NCBI GenBank assembly: GCA_963665165.1
Contig: OY761989.1
Span: forward strand, 1,612,001 to 1,676,000
Direction: 5' to 3'
Length of the DNA: 64,000 nucleotides
DNA from: G963663315 sp963665165
Lineage (GTDB): Bacteria; Pseudomonadota; Gammaproteobacteria; Arenicellales; Poriferihabitantaceae
The translations under genes and the position numbers were made by a program. A model generated the notes under the pieces. The model saw only the letters and a list, made by a program, of their open reading frames with translations, had not been told where the DNA came from and made no database searches. Shown piece after piece: positions 53,576 through 63,798 of this stretch. How positions within the stretch are numbered: the stretch's first letter is position 1; each line of letters starts with the position of its first letter.

Positions 53576-54472
53576 GTGATTCCCGCGGCGGACGCAATCC
53601 GGTTCGGGACGGGTCGCTCACGCCTGGCGGGCACTGTCATCGTCTTTCGTGACATCGTTTCCCGGCCGGTAGGCGCAATCGGCCTGTTTCTGGTTGTGTT
53701 CCACTTGCTGCTGGCCGTGGCCGCCTCCTTCATCACGCCTTACGATGTCGCCCTGCAAAACGCGGACCGCATCCTGCAGGCGCCCTCGTGGGCGCATCCG
53801 ATGGGTACGGACAGCCTGGGCCGGGATGTATTCAGCAGAACCATTACCGGCGGCCGGATTTCGATCGTCATCACCCTGGTCTCCGCCGTCATCGCGGCGC
53901 TGTGGGGCGGACTGACCGGTGTTTCACTCGGCCTGGTGGGCGGCCGCATCGACGAATGGTGCATGCGGCTGGTTGACGCTTTTCTCGCCATTCCCGGACT
54001 GCTGTTCCTGTTGTTGATCGTCAGTTTTACCGGCGGCGGGGTCTACGCCCTGATTCCAACCCTGGCCTTCTTCAACGGCATTTCGGTCATTCGCATCGGG
54101 CGCGGCGCCGCGCAGGGCGTCGCCGTCAAGGATTATATTACCGCCGCCCGCGTGCGGGGGCATGGTTCACGCTTCATTGTATTCCAGGAGATGATGCCGA
54201 ACCTGCAGGATATTCTGCTGGTGGAATGGGCGATGCGCTGGTCATGGATGATGCTGGCGTTCAGTTCCCTGAGTTTTCTCGGATTTGGCGCCACGCCGCC
54301 GACACCGGATTGGGGATTGATGATTTCCGATTCCAGGGAGTTCCTGACCGTAGCCCCCTGGGCCGGCGTCTGGCCGGCAATTTTCCTGTCCACGTTGATT
54401 ATCGGAATCAACCTGTTTGCCGACGCGCTCGGCAAGGCATTGCGCGTAAATCCTCAACAGGGGGTCATCTGA
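53576..54472 (+). CDS. ABC transporter permease (DppC type)
   Basis: A 298-residue permease. GTG at 53576 directly follows the DppB-type stop, with GGAGGG upstream. SWAHPMGTDSLGRDVFSRTITGGRISI is the DppC/OppC signature, ARVRGHGSRFIVFQEMMPN the EAA-like loop, and LGFGATPPTPDWGLMISDSREFL the C-terminal block. Confidence 0.91.
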   Translation: MIPAADAIRFGTGRSRLAGTVIVFRDIVSRPVGAIGLFLVVFHLLLAVAASFITPYDVALQNADRILQAPSWAHPMGTDSLGRDVFSRTITGGRISIVITLVSAVIAALWGGLTGVSLGLVGGRIDEWCMRLVDAFLAIPGLLFLLLIVSFTGGGVYALIPTLAFFNGISVIRIGRGAAQGVAVKDYITAARVRGHGSRFIVFQEMMPNLQDILLVEWAMRWSWMMLAFSSLSFLGFGATPPTPDWGLMISDSREFLTVAPWAGVWPAIFLSTLIIGINLFADALGKALRVNPQQGVI

Positions 54473-56491
54473 ATGGATCGACTGATTCATCTGGACGACC
54501 TGTCCGTCGGGGCCAGAACCGGGGGCGCGGCTCCGATACAGGTTCTGAGAGGAATTACCCTGGATGTCAGGCCGAACGAAGTACTGGGCCTGGTCGGAGA
54601 GTCCGGCTCCGGGAAAAGCACGGTTGCGCTGTCCATGATGGGTTATCTGGACCAGGGACTGGAGTTGCTGGGCGGCGACGCCATTTTTGACGACACCTCC
54701 ATGTTCGATATCACCCGTACGGAACTCGAAGCGCTGAGGGGCGGGGAAATCTGCCTGGTTCCTCAAAACGCGGGGCAGTCCCTGACTCCCACCATGACGA
54801 TCGGCCGACAGATCGAAGAGTCCCTGATGCTGCATACCGATCTCCCCCCCGCGGACCGGAAAACGGCGGTAACGGACCTTCTTGCCCAGGTCAGGCTATC
54901 CTCCCCCGGACAGATCCGGGACCGGCATCCGCATGAGTTGTCCGGCGGCCAGCAGCAGCGCTGCGCCATCGCCATGGCGCTGGCCGGACGGCCCCGCGTA
55001 TTGTTGCTGGACGAGCCGACCACCGGCCTGGATGTCACCACCCAGGTGCATATTCTCGAACTGCTCAAGGACCTCTGCCGCCAGCATGGCGTGGCGATGG
55101 TGTTCGTAAGCCATGACCTGGGGGCGGTTGCCCGGATCAGCGACCGGGTCGCGGTGCTGTATGCCGGAGAACTGGTGGAACTCGGAACCAGTCTCGAAAT
55201 TCTCAAGAAACCGTCCCACCCCTATACCCGCGGACTGCTGTCTTCGATCCCGAAAATCGACGGCGCCCGGATTCCGCAAGCCCTGCCCGGCTATCCGCCG
55301 AAACTGTCGGCAGCCAGAAGCGCGTGCGCCTTTGCGCCCCGATGCGCGCATCGACAGGAGATATGCCTTGGCGAACCGCCGCCGTTGAATGAAACCGCGG
55401 ATGGCCGAATGGTGCGTTGCCATTTCGATTCCGGCAATTTCCCGCAAGGCGGTCTTCAGGGGCAGACCGGGCGGTTCGCCGCAGACGACAAGAATGAGCG
55501 CCTTCTCGAACTACGGAATCTGGCGATCTCCTACCATCGTCCGGGCCTGTTCAGGCGTATTACAGGACAGGGCGACAAGCGGCGGACGCTGACCGTGGAC
55601 AACGTGAACCTGGTCCTGCACAAGGGGGAAACCATTGCCGTGGTCGGCGAATCGGGCAGCGGGAAATCAACCATACTGCGGTCGATCGTGGGCCTGGTCC
55701 CGCCCTGCAAGGGAACCATGCGGATGGAAAACGGGGAATCCCTGGACCGTGCGACAGACGTCAGGTCGCTACAGTGCAAGAAAGACATCCAGATGATATT
55801 CCAGAACCCGGATTCATCGCTCAATCCCCGGAAAACCATCGCGGAAATCCTGACCGCCCCCCTTCAACTCTACTTCGATATGGACCGGGCCACGGCCCTC
55901 GACCGGGCAGCCGGACTTCTGGAAAGTGTCCGCCTGACCCGGGACTATCTGGGACGCACCCCGGATCAACTGTCCGGGGGAGAAAAACAGCGGGTGGGTA
56001 TTGCCCGCGCCTTTGCCGCGGAACCGGACCTGGCGTTATGCGACGAAGTCACTTCGGCGCTGGATGTTTCGGTTCAGGCCGCAGTGCTTGAACTGTTGTC
56101 GAAACTGCAACGGGAAAACGGAGTCGCGTACCTGTTCGTCTCGCATGACCTGGCCACGGTACGCGCGGTGGCCGACCGCGTACTGGTCCTGTACCAGGGC
56201 CGGATTTGCGAAATCGGCCCGGTCGAAGCGGTTTACAAACCCGCTTTTCATCCGTATACCGAGGCGTTGATGGAAGCCGTGCTCGAACCGGACCCGGACG
56301 CGCAATCCCATGTCGAAATCAGCGACATCGTCGAAACCGCCCCGCCCGGCGCCGGATGTCCGTTCCAGCTACGATGCCAGCGCAAGGTCGGCAAGATCTG
56401 CGATGACACCACCCCGCCAGCGCAAACCGTCAACGGCCACACCATATTCTGCCACATCGACCGCGACCGGCTGTCCCTGCTGCAAGGCTGA
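54473..56491 (+). CDS. Fused double ATPase of a dipeptide-type ABC transporter (DppD-DppF like)
   Basis: A 672-residue protein with two nucleotide-binding domains in one chain. Domain 1 has LVGESGSGKSTVALSM, LSGGQQQRCAIAMALAGRP and LLLDEPTTGLD. Domain 2 has VVGESGSGKSTILRS, LSGGEKQRVGIARAFAAEP and LCDEVTSALD. After each domain comes an oligopeptide-type C-terminal region with Cys (CAFAPRCAHRQEICLGEPPPL; CPFQLRCQRKVGKICDD). Fusion removes the need for separate DppD and DppF genes. The fused form occurs in several genera, for example GsiA. It ends the seven-gene run. Confidence 0.92.
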   Translation: MDRLIHLDDLSVGARTGGAAPIQVLRGITLDVRPNEVLGLVGESGSGKSTVALSMMGYLDQGLELLGGDAIFDDTSMFDITRTELEALRGGEICLVPQNAGQSLTPTMTIGRQIEESLMLHTDLPPADRKTAVTDLLAQVRLSSPGQIRDRHPHELSGGQQQRCAIAMALAGRPRVLLLDEPTTGLDVTTQVHILELLKDLCRQHGVAMVFVSHDLGAVARISDRVAVLYAGELVELGTSLEILKKPSHPYTRGLLSSIPKIDGARIPQALPGYPPKLSAARSACAFAPRCAHRQEICLGEPPPLNETADGRMVRCHFDSGNFPQGGLQGQTGRFAADDKNERLLELRNLAISYHRPGLFRRITGQGDKRRTLTVDNVNLVLHKGETIAVVGESGSGKSTILRSIVGLVPPCKGTMRMENGESLDRATDVRSLQCKKDIQMIFQNPDSSLNPRKTIAEILTAPLQLYFDMDRATALDRAAGLLESVRLTRDYLGRTPDQLSGGEKQRVGIARAFAAEPDLALCDEVTSALDVSVQAAVLELLSKLQRENGVAYLFVSHDLATVRAVADRVLVLYQGRICEIGPVEAVYKPAFHPYTEALMEAVLEPDPDAQSHVEISDIVETAPPGAGCPFQLRCQRKVGKICDDTTPPAQTVNGHTIFCHIDRDRLSLLQG

Positions 56492-56516
56492 GTGTGGCGA
56501 GCCGTCAGGCGCAATC

Positions 56517-56587
56517 ACTCCCCCCTTGAGGGGGAGTCGGCGATACAAGGGCGCCAGCCCGCCGGAGAGCCGGTGGGGGGCGGGTTG
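56517..56587. repeat. GC-rich palindromic repeat element downstream of the ABC operon
   Basis: An 8-bp stem with a 5-nt loop (ACTCCCCC, CTTGA, GGGGGAGT, 56517-56537) is followed by CCCGCC...GGCGGG and CCGG arms up to 56587. The layout resembles dispersed intergenic palindromic repeats known in many proteobacterial genomes. No T-run follows, so it is not a classical terminator, though it may still end or stabilise the ABC transcript. No second copy is seen in this window. Confidence 0.5.
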
Positions 56588-56681
56588 ACATCCTCTTCAG
56601 TTGTCGCTGTGCCGGGAAACGAAATATGGTATTGTACGATCTGTCTGGAACAGGTCAGCATTATTATTCGCAATTTTTGTC

Positions 56682-57074
56682 ATGGGTTTGACCCACTCCG
56701 AAATCACGTTAAGCAATCCCCGGCGGCCCGAACTGGCCCCGGTCACTGTTGAGGCATTGGCCGATACGGGCGCTCTGCATTTGCGTATCCCGGAGCATGT
56801 GTCGATCCAGCTTGACCTTGACGAGGCAGAACAACGGGCGGTAACGCTTGCCGATGGTTCGATCAAAAAGGTTTCTTATGTCGATCCGGTCAAAATGGCG
56901 TTCGTGAACCGCGTCGGGTTCACCGGCGCGCTCGTTCTGGGCGACCAGGCTCTGATTGGGGCGATACCGATGGAGGACATGGACCTGGTCGTAATACCGG
57001 GTAGCCAGACATTGGCCGTCAATCCGGACAGTCCGAATGTCCCAATGTCTTTTGCCAAAGGGATGCGTGGGTGA
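56682..57074 (+). CDS. Clan AA retropepsin-like aspartic protease
   Basis: A 130-residue protein; ATG at 56682, the first start that matches the family. The catalytic motif is ALADTGALHLRIPEH (Asp28), with further blocks VTLADGSIKKVSYVDPV and FTGALVLGDQALIGAIPMEDMDLVVIPGSQTL. Bacterial members are single-domain and presumably dimeric, since there is one catalytic Asp per chain. They often sit in isolated positions and occasionally near mobile elements. Here it follows the palindromic repeat. No signal peptide is evident. Substrate is unknown. Confidence 0.82.
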   Translation: MGLTHSEITLSNPRRPELAPVTVEALADTGALHLRIPEHVSIQLDLDEAEQRAVTLADGSIKKVSYVDPVKMAFVNRVGFTGALVLGDQALIGAIPMEDMDLVVIPGSQTLAVNPDSPNVPMSFAKGMRG

Positions 57075-57125
57075 TTGACGGGCAAGGCCCGGAACATACT
57101 GGCGCGAGGCGCGAAAACCGAAAGG

Positions 57126-57899
57126 TTATTTTTCCACGAAGGCCCGTTCCACTACGTACTCCCTGTAGTCGCTCCTCCGGGTTTCCCGGAAGCCCAGGTT
57201 GTCGAGAATGGCGGACAGGCTTTTCAGCATGCCCGGACTGCCGCATAGCATGAACCGGTCGTCTTCGACGCTCAGGGGCGGCATATCGATGTCCCTCATC
57301 AGTTTTCCGGTTTCAAGTAGTGTCGATAAACGCCCGAAATTCTTGTATTTTTCCCGTGTAACGGCGGGGTAGTAGATCAGTTTGTCCTTGATACTGTCTC
57401 CGAAATATTCATTGCCTTTCAGTTCGTGATTGATCAACTGTTGATAGGTCAGTTCGTTTATATAACGGCAACCATGCACCAGGATCACCTTTTCAAAGTT
57501 GTCATAGACATCCGGACCCTTGATGATCGAAAGGTAGGGCGCAAGACCGGTACCCGTACCCAGCAGGTAGAGGCGCTTGCCCGGCCGCAGATGGTCCCAC
57601 AGCAAGGTGCCGGTGGGTTTCTTGCTGACCAGCAGCGTGTCCCCCACCTTCACATGCTGCAATCGGGAGGTCAACGGCCCGTCCTGCACCTTGATGCTGT
57701 AAAACTCCAGGTAATCCTCGTAGTTCGAGCTGGCCATGCTGTAGGCGCGCATCAGGGGCTTGCCATCGACTTCCATCCCCATCATCGCAAACTCCCCGTT
57801 GCGAAAACGCATACCGGGAGGCCGGGTGGTCTTTATCGTAAACAACGTGTCCGACCAGTGGTGGACATCGATCACCGTTTCTGAATAGGATTCCGCCAT
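57126..57899 (-). CDS. fpr: Ferredoxin--NADP(+) reductase
   Basis: A 257-residue FAD-dependent reductase. RAYSMASSNYEDYLEFYSIKV is the FAD motif (RxYS), YLLGTGTGLAPYLSIIKGPD the NADP pyrophosphate motif, and RFMLCGSPGMLKSL the nicotinamide site. The C-terminal REYVVERAFVEK ends as in Fpr. It transfers electrons between NADPH and ferredoxin or flavodoxin. It is a candidate partner for the ferredoxin at 32.6 kb and the Rieske oxygenase. Confidence 0.95.
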   Translation of the reverse strand: MAESYSETVIDVHHWSDTLFTIKTTRPPGMRFRNGEFAMMGMEVDGKPLMRAYSMASSNYEDYLEFYSIKVQDGPLTSRLQHVKVGDTLLVSKKPTGTLLWDHLRPGKRLYLLGTGTGLAPYLSIIKGPDVYDNFEKVILVHGCRYINELTYQQLINHELKGNEYFGDSIKDKLIYYPAVTREKYKNFGRLSTLLETGKLMRDIDMPPLSVEDDRFMLCGSPGMLKSLSAILDNLGFRETRRSDYREYVVERAFVEK

Positions 57900-57923
57900 G
57901 ATTTTCCAGGTCTGTCTCGCGCC

Positions 57924-58817
57924 TCAGGCTACAATCTGTGTACCGATGCCCGAATCGGTAAACAATTCAAGCAACAGCGCGTGCCGGACACGTCCGTCGA
58001 GAACCAGCGAAGAAGGCACCCCGTTTCGTATTGCGTCCACGGCACACTCGAGTTTCGGGATCATCCCGTCCGTAATAGCTCCATCATCACGCAATTCCTG
58101 GATCCGGTCAAGTTTCAATTCCCGGACCAGGTCGCCATTTCCGTCCATCACGCCCGGAGTGTTGGTCAGCAACATCAGCTTTTCCGCGCTCAGGGTGACC
58201 GCCAGCCTGCCAGCGACAATATCCGAGTTGATATTGTAGGTTTGACCGTCCCCGCCCACTCCAATCGGGGCGACTACGGGAATGAATGCCCGGGATTCCA
58301 GCAACTGGACGATTTGCGGCTCGATATGCTCGACTTCCCCGACATGTCCATAGTCGATGATCTCGGACCTTTTCAGTACCGGATCATCCTGGCCGACGAC
58401 CATTTTCCGGGCGCGAATCAGGTTGCCGTCCTTGCCGGTCAATCCGACCGCCTTGCCGCCGAGGGAATTGATCAGGTTGACGATTTCCTTATTGACCAGT
58501 CCGCCCAACACCATCTCGACGATATCCATGGTTTCACTGTCGGTGACCCGCAAGCCGCCGACAAAAGTGGATTCCTTGCCGACCTTCCTGAGCAACTCAC
58601 TGATCTGGGGGCCTCCTCCGTGTACGATCACCGGATTCATTCCGACCAGTTTCATCAGGATGACGTCCCGCGCGAAACCATGCTTCAGCTCCTGGTCCAC
58701 CATGGCGTTGCCACCGTACTTTATGACGATCGTTTTACCCTGGTAGCGCCGGATATATGGCAGGGCTTCAATCAGGATCCTGGCTATGGATTGATCGGGC
58801 GGGTCATTCGGATTCAT
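57924..58817 (-). CDS. argB: Acetylglutamate kinase
   Basis: A 297-residue amino acid kinase. KTIVIKYGGNAMVD opens the domain, and PVIVHGGGPQIS and VNKEIVNLINSLGGKAVGLTGKDGNLIRARK match ArgB. It phosphorylates N-acetylglutamate, the second step of arginine synthesis. An N-terminal extension of about 26 residues precedes the core and may form the hexamer helix seen in arginine-inhibited ArgB. It lies 24 bp from fpr on the same strand. Confidence 0.95.
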   Translation of the reverse strand: MNPNDPPDQSIARILIEALPYIRRYQGKTIVIKYGGNAMVDQELKHGFARDVILMKLVGMNPVIVHGGGPQISELLRKVGKESTFVGGLRVTDSETMDIVEMVLGGLVNKEIVNLINSLGGKAVGLTGKDGNLIRARKMVVGQDDPVLKRSEIIDYGHVGEVEHIEPQIVQLLESRAFIPVVAPIGVGGDGQTYNINSDIVAGRLAVTLSAEKLMLLTNTPGVMDGNGDLVRELKLDRIQELRDDGAITDGMIPKLECAVDAIRNGVPSSLVLDGRVRHALLLELFTDSGIGTQIVA

Positions 58818-58951
58818 CGAAACAGCGTTTTCATCAGGATGCCGGGAGATGGTATTCTACCGCAATACGCTCAACAAAATACCAGTCGGACTTCAATTCA
58901 ATTCCTGGTCTTTTTTGTTCTTGCGGACTGTTTATATGGATTCGGAAATGC

Positions 58952-58983
58952 TACAATCAAAACATATAAAGATTTCTTTATAT
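58952..58983 (+). promoter_or_regulatory. SahR-like palindrome and -10 box upstream of metK
   Basis: ATATAAAGATTTCTTTATAT (58964-58983) is a 20-bp inverted repeat with 9-bp arms and one mismatched centre. A TACAAT -10-like box lies at 58952-58957, so the palindrome would cover the transcription start. ArsR-family regulators that bind S-adenosylhomocysteine control metK/ahcY genes through palindromes of this general type (from memory). No SAM or SAH riboswitch was recognised in the 245-bp gap. Confidence 0.6.
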
Positions 58984-59062
58984 TCCGGTCGTTTATTTTT
59001 TCGCGCCTGGCGCTTCCTACACGGTACTGAGCCGACAGCGCATTGATTGAGGTCATGAAATA

Positions 59063-60232
<1,170 letters not shown>

Positions 60233-60269
60233 CCGAAACCCAGTATCACATTCCTGACGAGAATCCATT

Positions 60270-61688
60270 ATGTCCACACAAGTCGCTGAAGCCGTCCGGG
60301 CTGATTTCCATGTCGCTGACCTGACCCTGGCCGATTGGGGCCGGAAGGAAATCCGCATCGCTGAAACAGAAATGCCCGGACTGGTCTCGATCCGCGGCAA
60401 GTACGCCGACAGCCAGCCCCTGAAAGGCGCGCGAATCGCCGGCTCATTGCACATGACCATCCAGACCGCCGTACTGATCGAGTCACTGGTCTCGCTCGGC
60501 GCTGAAGTGCGCTGGGCCTCCTGTAACATTTTTTCGACCCAGGACCACGCGGCGGCGGCGATTGCGGACCAGGGCATCCCGGTATTCGCATTCAAGGGGG
60601 AATCGCTGGATCAGTACTGGGAGTTCAGCCACAGAATCATGGACTGGCCGGATGGCGCCGGCCCGAACCTGATCCTGGACGACGGCGGCGACGCGACCCT
60701 GTTGCTGATCCTGGGCAGCAAGGCGGAAAAAGACTTGTCCGTTCTGGACAACCCTTCTAGCGAAGAGGAGATTGCCCTGTTTGCCAGCATCCGGGCCACC
60801 CTGGCCAGGGACGATTCCTGGTACAGCCGCCGACTGGCGGAGATCCGGGGGGTGACCGAAGAAACCACGACTGGCGTGCATCGGCTGTATCAAATGGCAA
60901 ACAACGATGAACTGCCCTTCCCCGCCATCAATGTGAACGATTCCGTGACCAAATCCAAATTCGACAATCTGTATGGTTGCCGCGAGTCCCTGGTGGATGG
61001 TATCAAGAGAGCCACCGATACGATGATTGCCGGCAAGGTTGCGGTTGTACTGGGTTACGGCGATGTCGGCAAAGGCTGCGCGCAGTCCCTGCGTGGTCTC
61101 GGCGCCACCGTATGGGTCACTGAAATTGACCCGATCTGTGCATTGCAGGCGTCAATGGAAGGATATCGTGTAGTCGATATGGACGATGTCTGTTCACAGG
61201 CGGATATCTTCGTGACCGCCACCGGCAATCTTCATGTGATTACGCATGATCACATGACCCGGATGAAAAACCAGTCGATCGTTTGCAATATCGGTCATTT
61301 CGACAACGAAATCGATATTGCCTCAATGAAACAATACCAATGGGAAAATATCAAACCCCAGGTGGACCAGATCATTCTTCCCGACGGCCGCCGCATTACC
61401 CTGCTGGCGGAGGGACGCCTGGTTAATCTGGGTTGCGGCACGGGCCACCCGAGCTTCGTGATGTCCAACAGCTTCACCAACCAGGTGCTGGCGCAGATCG
61501 AAATCTGGACCGATGGCGACAAATATCAAAATGACGTTTACGTATTACCCAAGCATCTGGATGAGGAGGTCGCGCGCCTGCACCTTGAGAAAATTGGCGC
61601 GCGGCTGACCGAACTCAGCCCCGAGCAGGCCGATTACATTGGCGTCCCCGCCGCGGGACCCTACAAGGCCGACCACTACAGATACTGA
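60270..61688 (+). CDS. ahcY: Adenosylhomocysteinase
   Basis: A 472-residue SAH hydrolase. SCNIFSTQDHAAAAI and FPAINVNDSVTKSKFDNLYGCRESL mark the substrate region, VVLGYGDVGKGCAQSLRGLGATVWVTEIDP is the NAD-binding motif, and the C-terminus KADHYRY is universal. The 40-residue insert typical of the bacterial long form is present. It splits SAH to adenosine and homocysteine. Confidence 0.97.
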   Translation: MSTQVAEAVRADFHVADLTLADWGRKEIRIAETEMPGLVSIRGKYADSQPLKGARIAGSLHMTIQTAVLIESLVSLGAEVRWASCNIFSTQDHAAAAIADQGIPVFAFKGESLDQYWEFSHRIMDWPDGAGPNLILDDGGDATLLLILGSKAEKDLSVLDNPSSEEEIALFASIRATLARDDSWYSRRLAEIRGVTEETTTGVHRLYQMANNDELPFPAINVNDSVTKSKFDNLYGCRESLVDGIKRATDTMIAGKVAVVLGYGDVGKGCAQSLRGLGATVWVTEIDPICALQASMEGYRVVDMDDVCSQADIFVTATGNLHVITHDHMTRMKNQSIVCNIGHFDNEIDIASMKQYQWENIKPQVDQIILPDGRRITLLAEGRLVNLGCGTGHPSFVMSNSFTNQVLAQIEIWTDGDKYQNDVYVLPKHLDEEVARLHLEKIGARLTELSPEQADYIGVPAAGPYKADHYRY

Positions 61689-61744
61689 GGAAAACCCGTA
61701 ACCCGTCAGGTTACGACAACAAGTTGCGGCAAAACAGCCGCACA

Positions 61745-61772
61745 AAAAAAAGCCCGCAATTTGCGGGCTTTT
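61745..61772. terminator. Bidirectional intrinsic terminator between ahcY and the symporter gene
   Basis: AAAAGCCCGC and GCGGGCTTTT (61748-61757 and 61763-61772) form a 10-bp stem with a 5-nt loop, with A-runs before and T-run after it. It can end both the plus-strand metK-ahcY transcript and the minus-strand symporter transcript. Confidence 0.88.
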
Positions 61773-61789
61773 CCATTGATTACATCGGG

Positions 61790-63289
61790 TTATTTATATT
61801 TCTTGATTTCCCCGCTCTGGACCCGCGCGAAGTAGGAATTCATTTCCCGCTTGACGATCGGGGCCAGGAAGTACAGACCCAGGATGTTGGGCACACAAAT
61901 CAGGAATACCAGAGCGTCTGATATATCGAGAATCGGTCCCAACTGGACCACACAGCCCAATGCGACAAAAGCGCAGAAAATGATCTTGTAGACATTCTGC
62001 CCTTTGACGCTTTCCCCGAACATGTAAGTCCAGCCTTTGAGGCCGTAGTATGACCACGAGATCATCGTTGAAAACGCGAACAGCAACGCCGCGAAGGCCA
62101 GCGGAATCGGGAACCACGAGAATTCACGCTCAAATGCCGCCGAAGTCATCGCAACACCCTGGGCGCTGCCTGCAAAACCGGGTTCTGCAACCTGTGCGGT
62201 TCCGATTACCAGCGCGGTAATCGTACAAATCACGATAGTGTCGATAAACGGCTCCAGCAGGGAAACGACTCCTTCGGTGATCGGTTCGTCCGTTTTGACT
62301 GCGGAGTGGGCAATCGAAGCGGAACCGATCCCGGCCTCATTGGAAAATACCGCGCGCTGGAAACCGATGATCATGGCTCCGAGAGCGCCGCCCGCAACCC
62401 CCTCTCCGGTGAATGCGCCGTTGATGATGTTGATAATGACCTGCGGGATTGTGCCCACGTTCATCAGGATCACGATAATGGCGAACAGGCAATAGAACAG
62501 AGCCATGAACGGCACAATTTTTTCAGTGACCCGCGCAATGGATTTGATGCCGCCGACAATCACGGAGAATACGACCGCGGCCAGGACCAGCCCTACCAGC
62601 CAGCCCAACCCGTCCAGCGCTCCGCCGGATACATTGTTGAGCTGTACATAAGCCTGGTTCGACTGGAACATGTTGCCGATTCCCAACGCGCCGATAAAGA
62701 TGCCAATGGCATAAAACGTACCCATGAATTTTCCGAATCCTTCCATCCCCCGGTCGGAAAACCCTTTCCTGAGGTAATACATCGGACCGCCGGACACATG
62801 GCCGTCCTTGAACTCCTGACGATATTTGACACCCAGGGTACATTCAACGAACTTGGTGGACATCCCGAGAAAACCCGCCACAATCAACCAGAACGTCGCG
62901 CCGGGGCCGCCCACGGTGACCGCAACTGCCACGCCGCCGATATTACCGATGCCGACGGTTCCGGAAACCGCTGTAGCCAGCGCCTGGAAATGTGAAACCT
63001 CACCCTTGCTGTTCGGGTCGGCATAATCCCCTTTGGCCAGCGAAATCGCGTGTTTGAATCCACGGAGATTGATGAAGCCCATGTAAAACGTAAAAAACAC
63101 AGCCCCGGCCACCAGCCAGAGAACAACCACAGGTAGCTGGGCCCCGAAAACCGGAATTTTGAAAAACACGATTCGGCCGATCAACTCGGCGATAGGCGCC
63201 GTTGCGGAATTGATGGCGTCATCAATTCCCGCATGGGCATTGGTCAACGAGACGATCATCAAACCAAGTGTTACAAGTATTTGTCGCAT
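61790..63289 (-). CDS. Sodium:alanine symporter family protein (AGCS)
   Basis: A 499-residue membrane protein. ATG at 63289 follows AAGGA and gives a signal-like start (MRQILVTLGLMIVSLTNAHA), which many family members have; the ATG at 63349 would add 20 residues. HFQALATAVSGTVGIGNIGGVAVAVTVGGPGATFW is the AGCS signature, and AVFSNEAGIGSASIAHSAVKTDEPITEGVVSLLEPFIDT is the second conserved block. It imports alanine or glycine with sodium. Confidence 0.93.
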   Translation of the reverse strand: MRQILVTLGLMIVSLTNAHAGIDDAINSATAPIAELIGRIVFFKIPVFGAQLPVVVLWLVAGAVFFTFYMGFINLRGFKHAISLAKGDYADPNSKGEVSHFQALATAVSGTVGIGNIGGVAVAVTVGGPGATFWLIVAGFLGMSTKFVECTLGVKYRQEFKDGHVSGGPMYYLRKGFSDRGMEGFGKFMGTFYAIGIFIGALGIGNMFQSNQAYVQLNNVSGGALDGLGWLVGLVLAAVVFSVIVGGIKSIARVTEKIVPFMALFYCLFAIIVILMNVGTIPQVIINIINGAFTGEGVAGGALGAMIIGFQRAVFSNEAGIGSASIAHSAVKTDEPITEGVVSLLEPFIDTIVICTITALVIGTAQVAEPGFAGSAQGVAMTSAAFEREFSWFPIPLAFAALLFAFSTMISWSYYGLKGWTYMFGESVKGQNVYKIIFCAFVALGCVVQLGPILDISDALVFLICVPNILGLYFLAPIVKREMNSYFARVQSGEIKKYK

Positions 63290-63363
63290 CTTAGTTTCCT
63301 TTAATTTAGTGAAGTATTGTTTGATCCGGTTGATCAAACTTTTCAGCATGGTTCCCCTGGCTC

Positions 63364-63798
63364 TCAGGGAACGACAGTGACCGGTACGGAAGAAGTTTGT
63401 ACCAGTGCAGCGGTGACGCTGCCGAAAATCATCGAGCGCATCCGCGACTCGCCAAGCTTGCCGATATAAATCTGTGAAGTGTTGTGTTCTTCGCTTAGTT
63501 CAACCAGGGTTTCGGCGATTTTACCGTGTCGGACCACAGTATCGACCTGGATCCCGGAGTCTGCAAGCGCAGACGCTTCGGGGTGAAGAACCGAATCATT
63601 GGCCCTTTGGATTTCCGATTCACGCCGACTATGACGTTCAGACAATTCTTCGGGGGTATGGAAGCTGTAGGGCGACCAGTCAATGACATAAGCCAGCAGA
63701 AGGCTTGATTCGGTAAGTCTGGCGTGGTCAACCGCGACACTCAACGCACGTTTGCCACCTTCACTTCCATCCAGAGCCACAAGGATTGTATCAGACAT
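63364..63798 (-). CDS. Universal stress protein (UspA family)
   Basis: A 144-residue Usp domain. ATG at 63798 follows GGAGGGAG; the open frame continues upstream, but the family starts here (DTILVALDGSEGGKRAL). The C-terminal pattern GKLGESRMRSMIFGSV fits the ATP-binding G-x2-G-x9-G-S motif. It lies 74 bp upstream of the symporter gene on the same strand. The 202 bp to the right edge hold no gene I can support; a short repeat of GAATTCAAAG is near 63966. Confidence 0.9.
   Translation of the reverse strand: MSDTILVALDGSEGGKRALSVAVDHARLTESSLLLAYVIDWSPYSFHTPEELSERHSRRESEIQRANDSVLHPEASALADSGIQVDTVVRHGKIAETLVELSEEHNTSQIYIGKLGESRMRSMIFGSVTAALVQTSSVPVTVVP

Noticed and set aside
58818..59062. SAM or SAH riboswitch upstream of metK
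   Set aside because: No recognisable aptamer core was seen; the protein-operator palindrome explains the region better.
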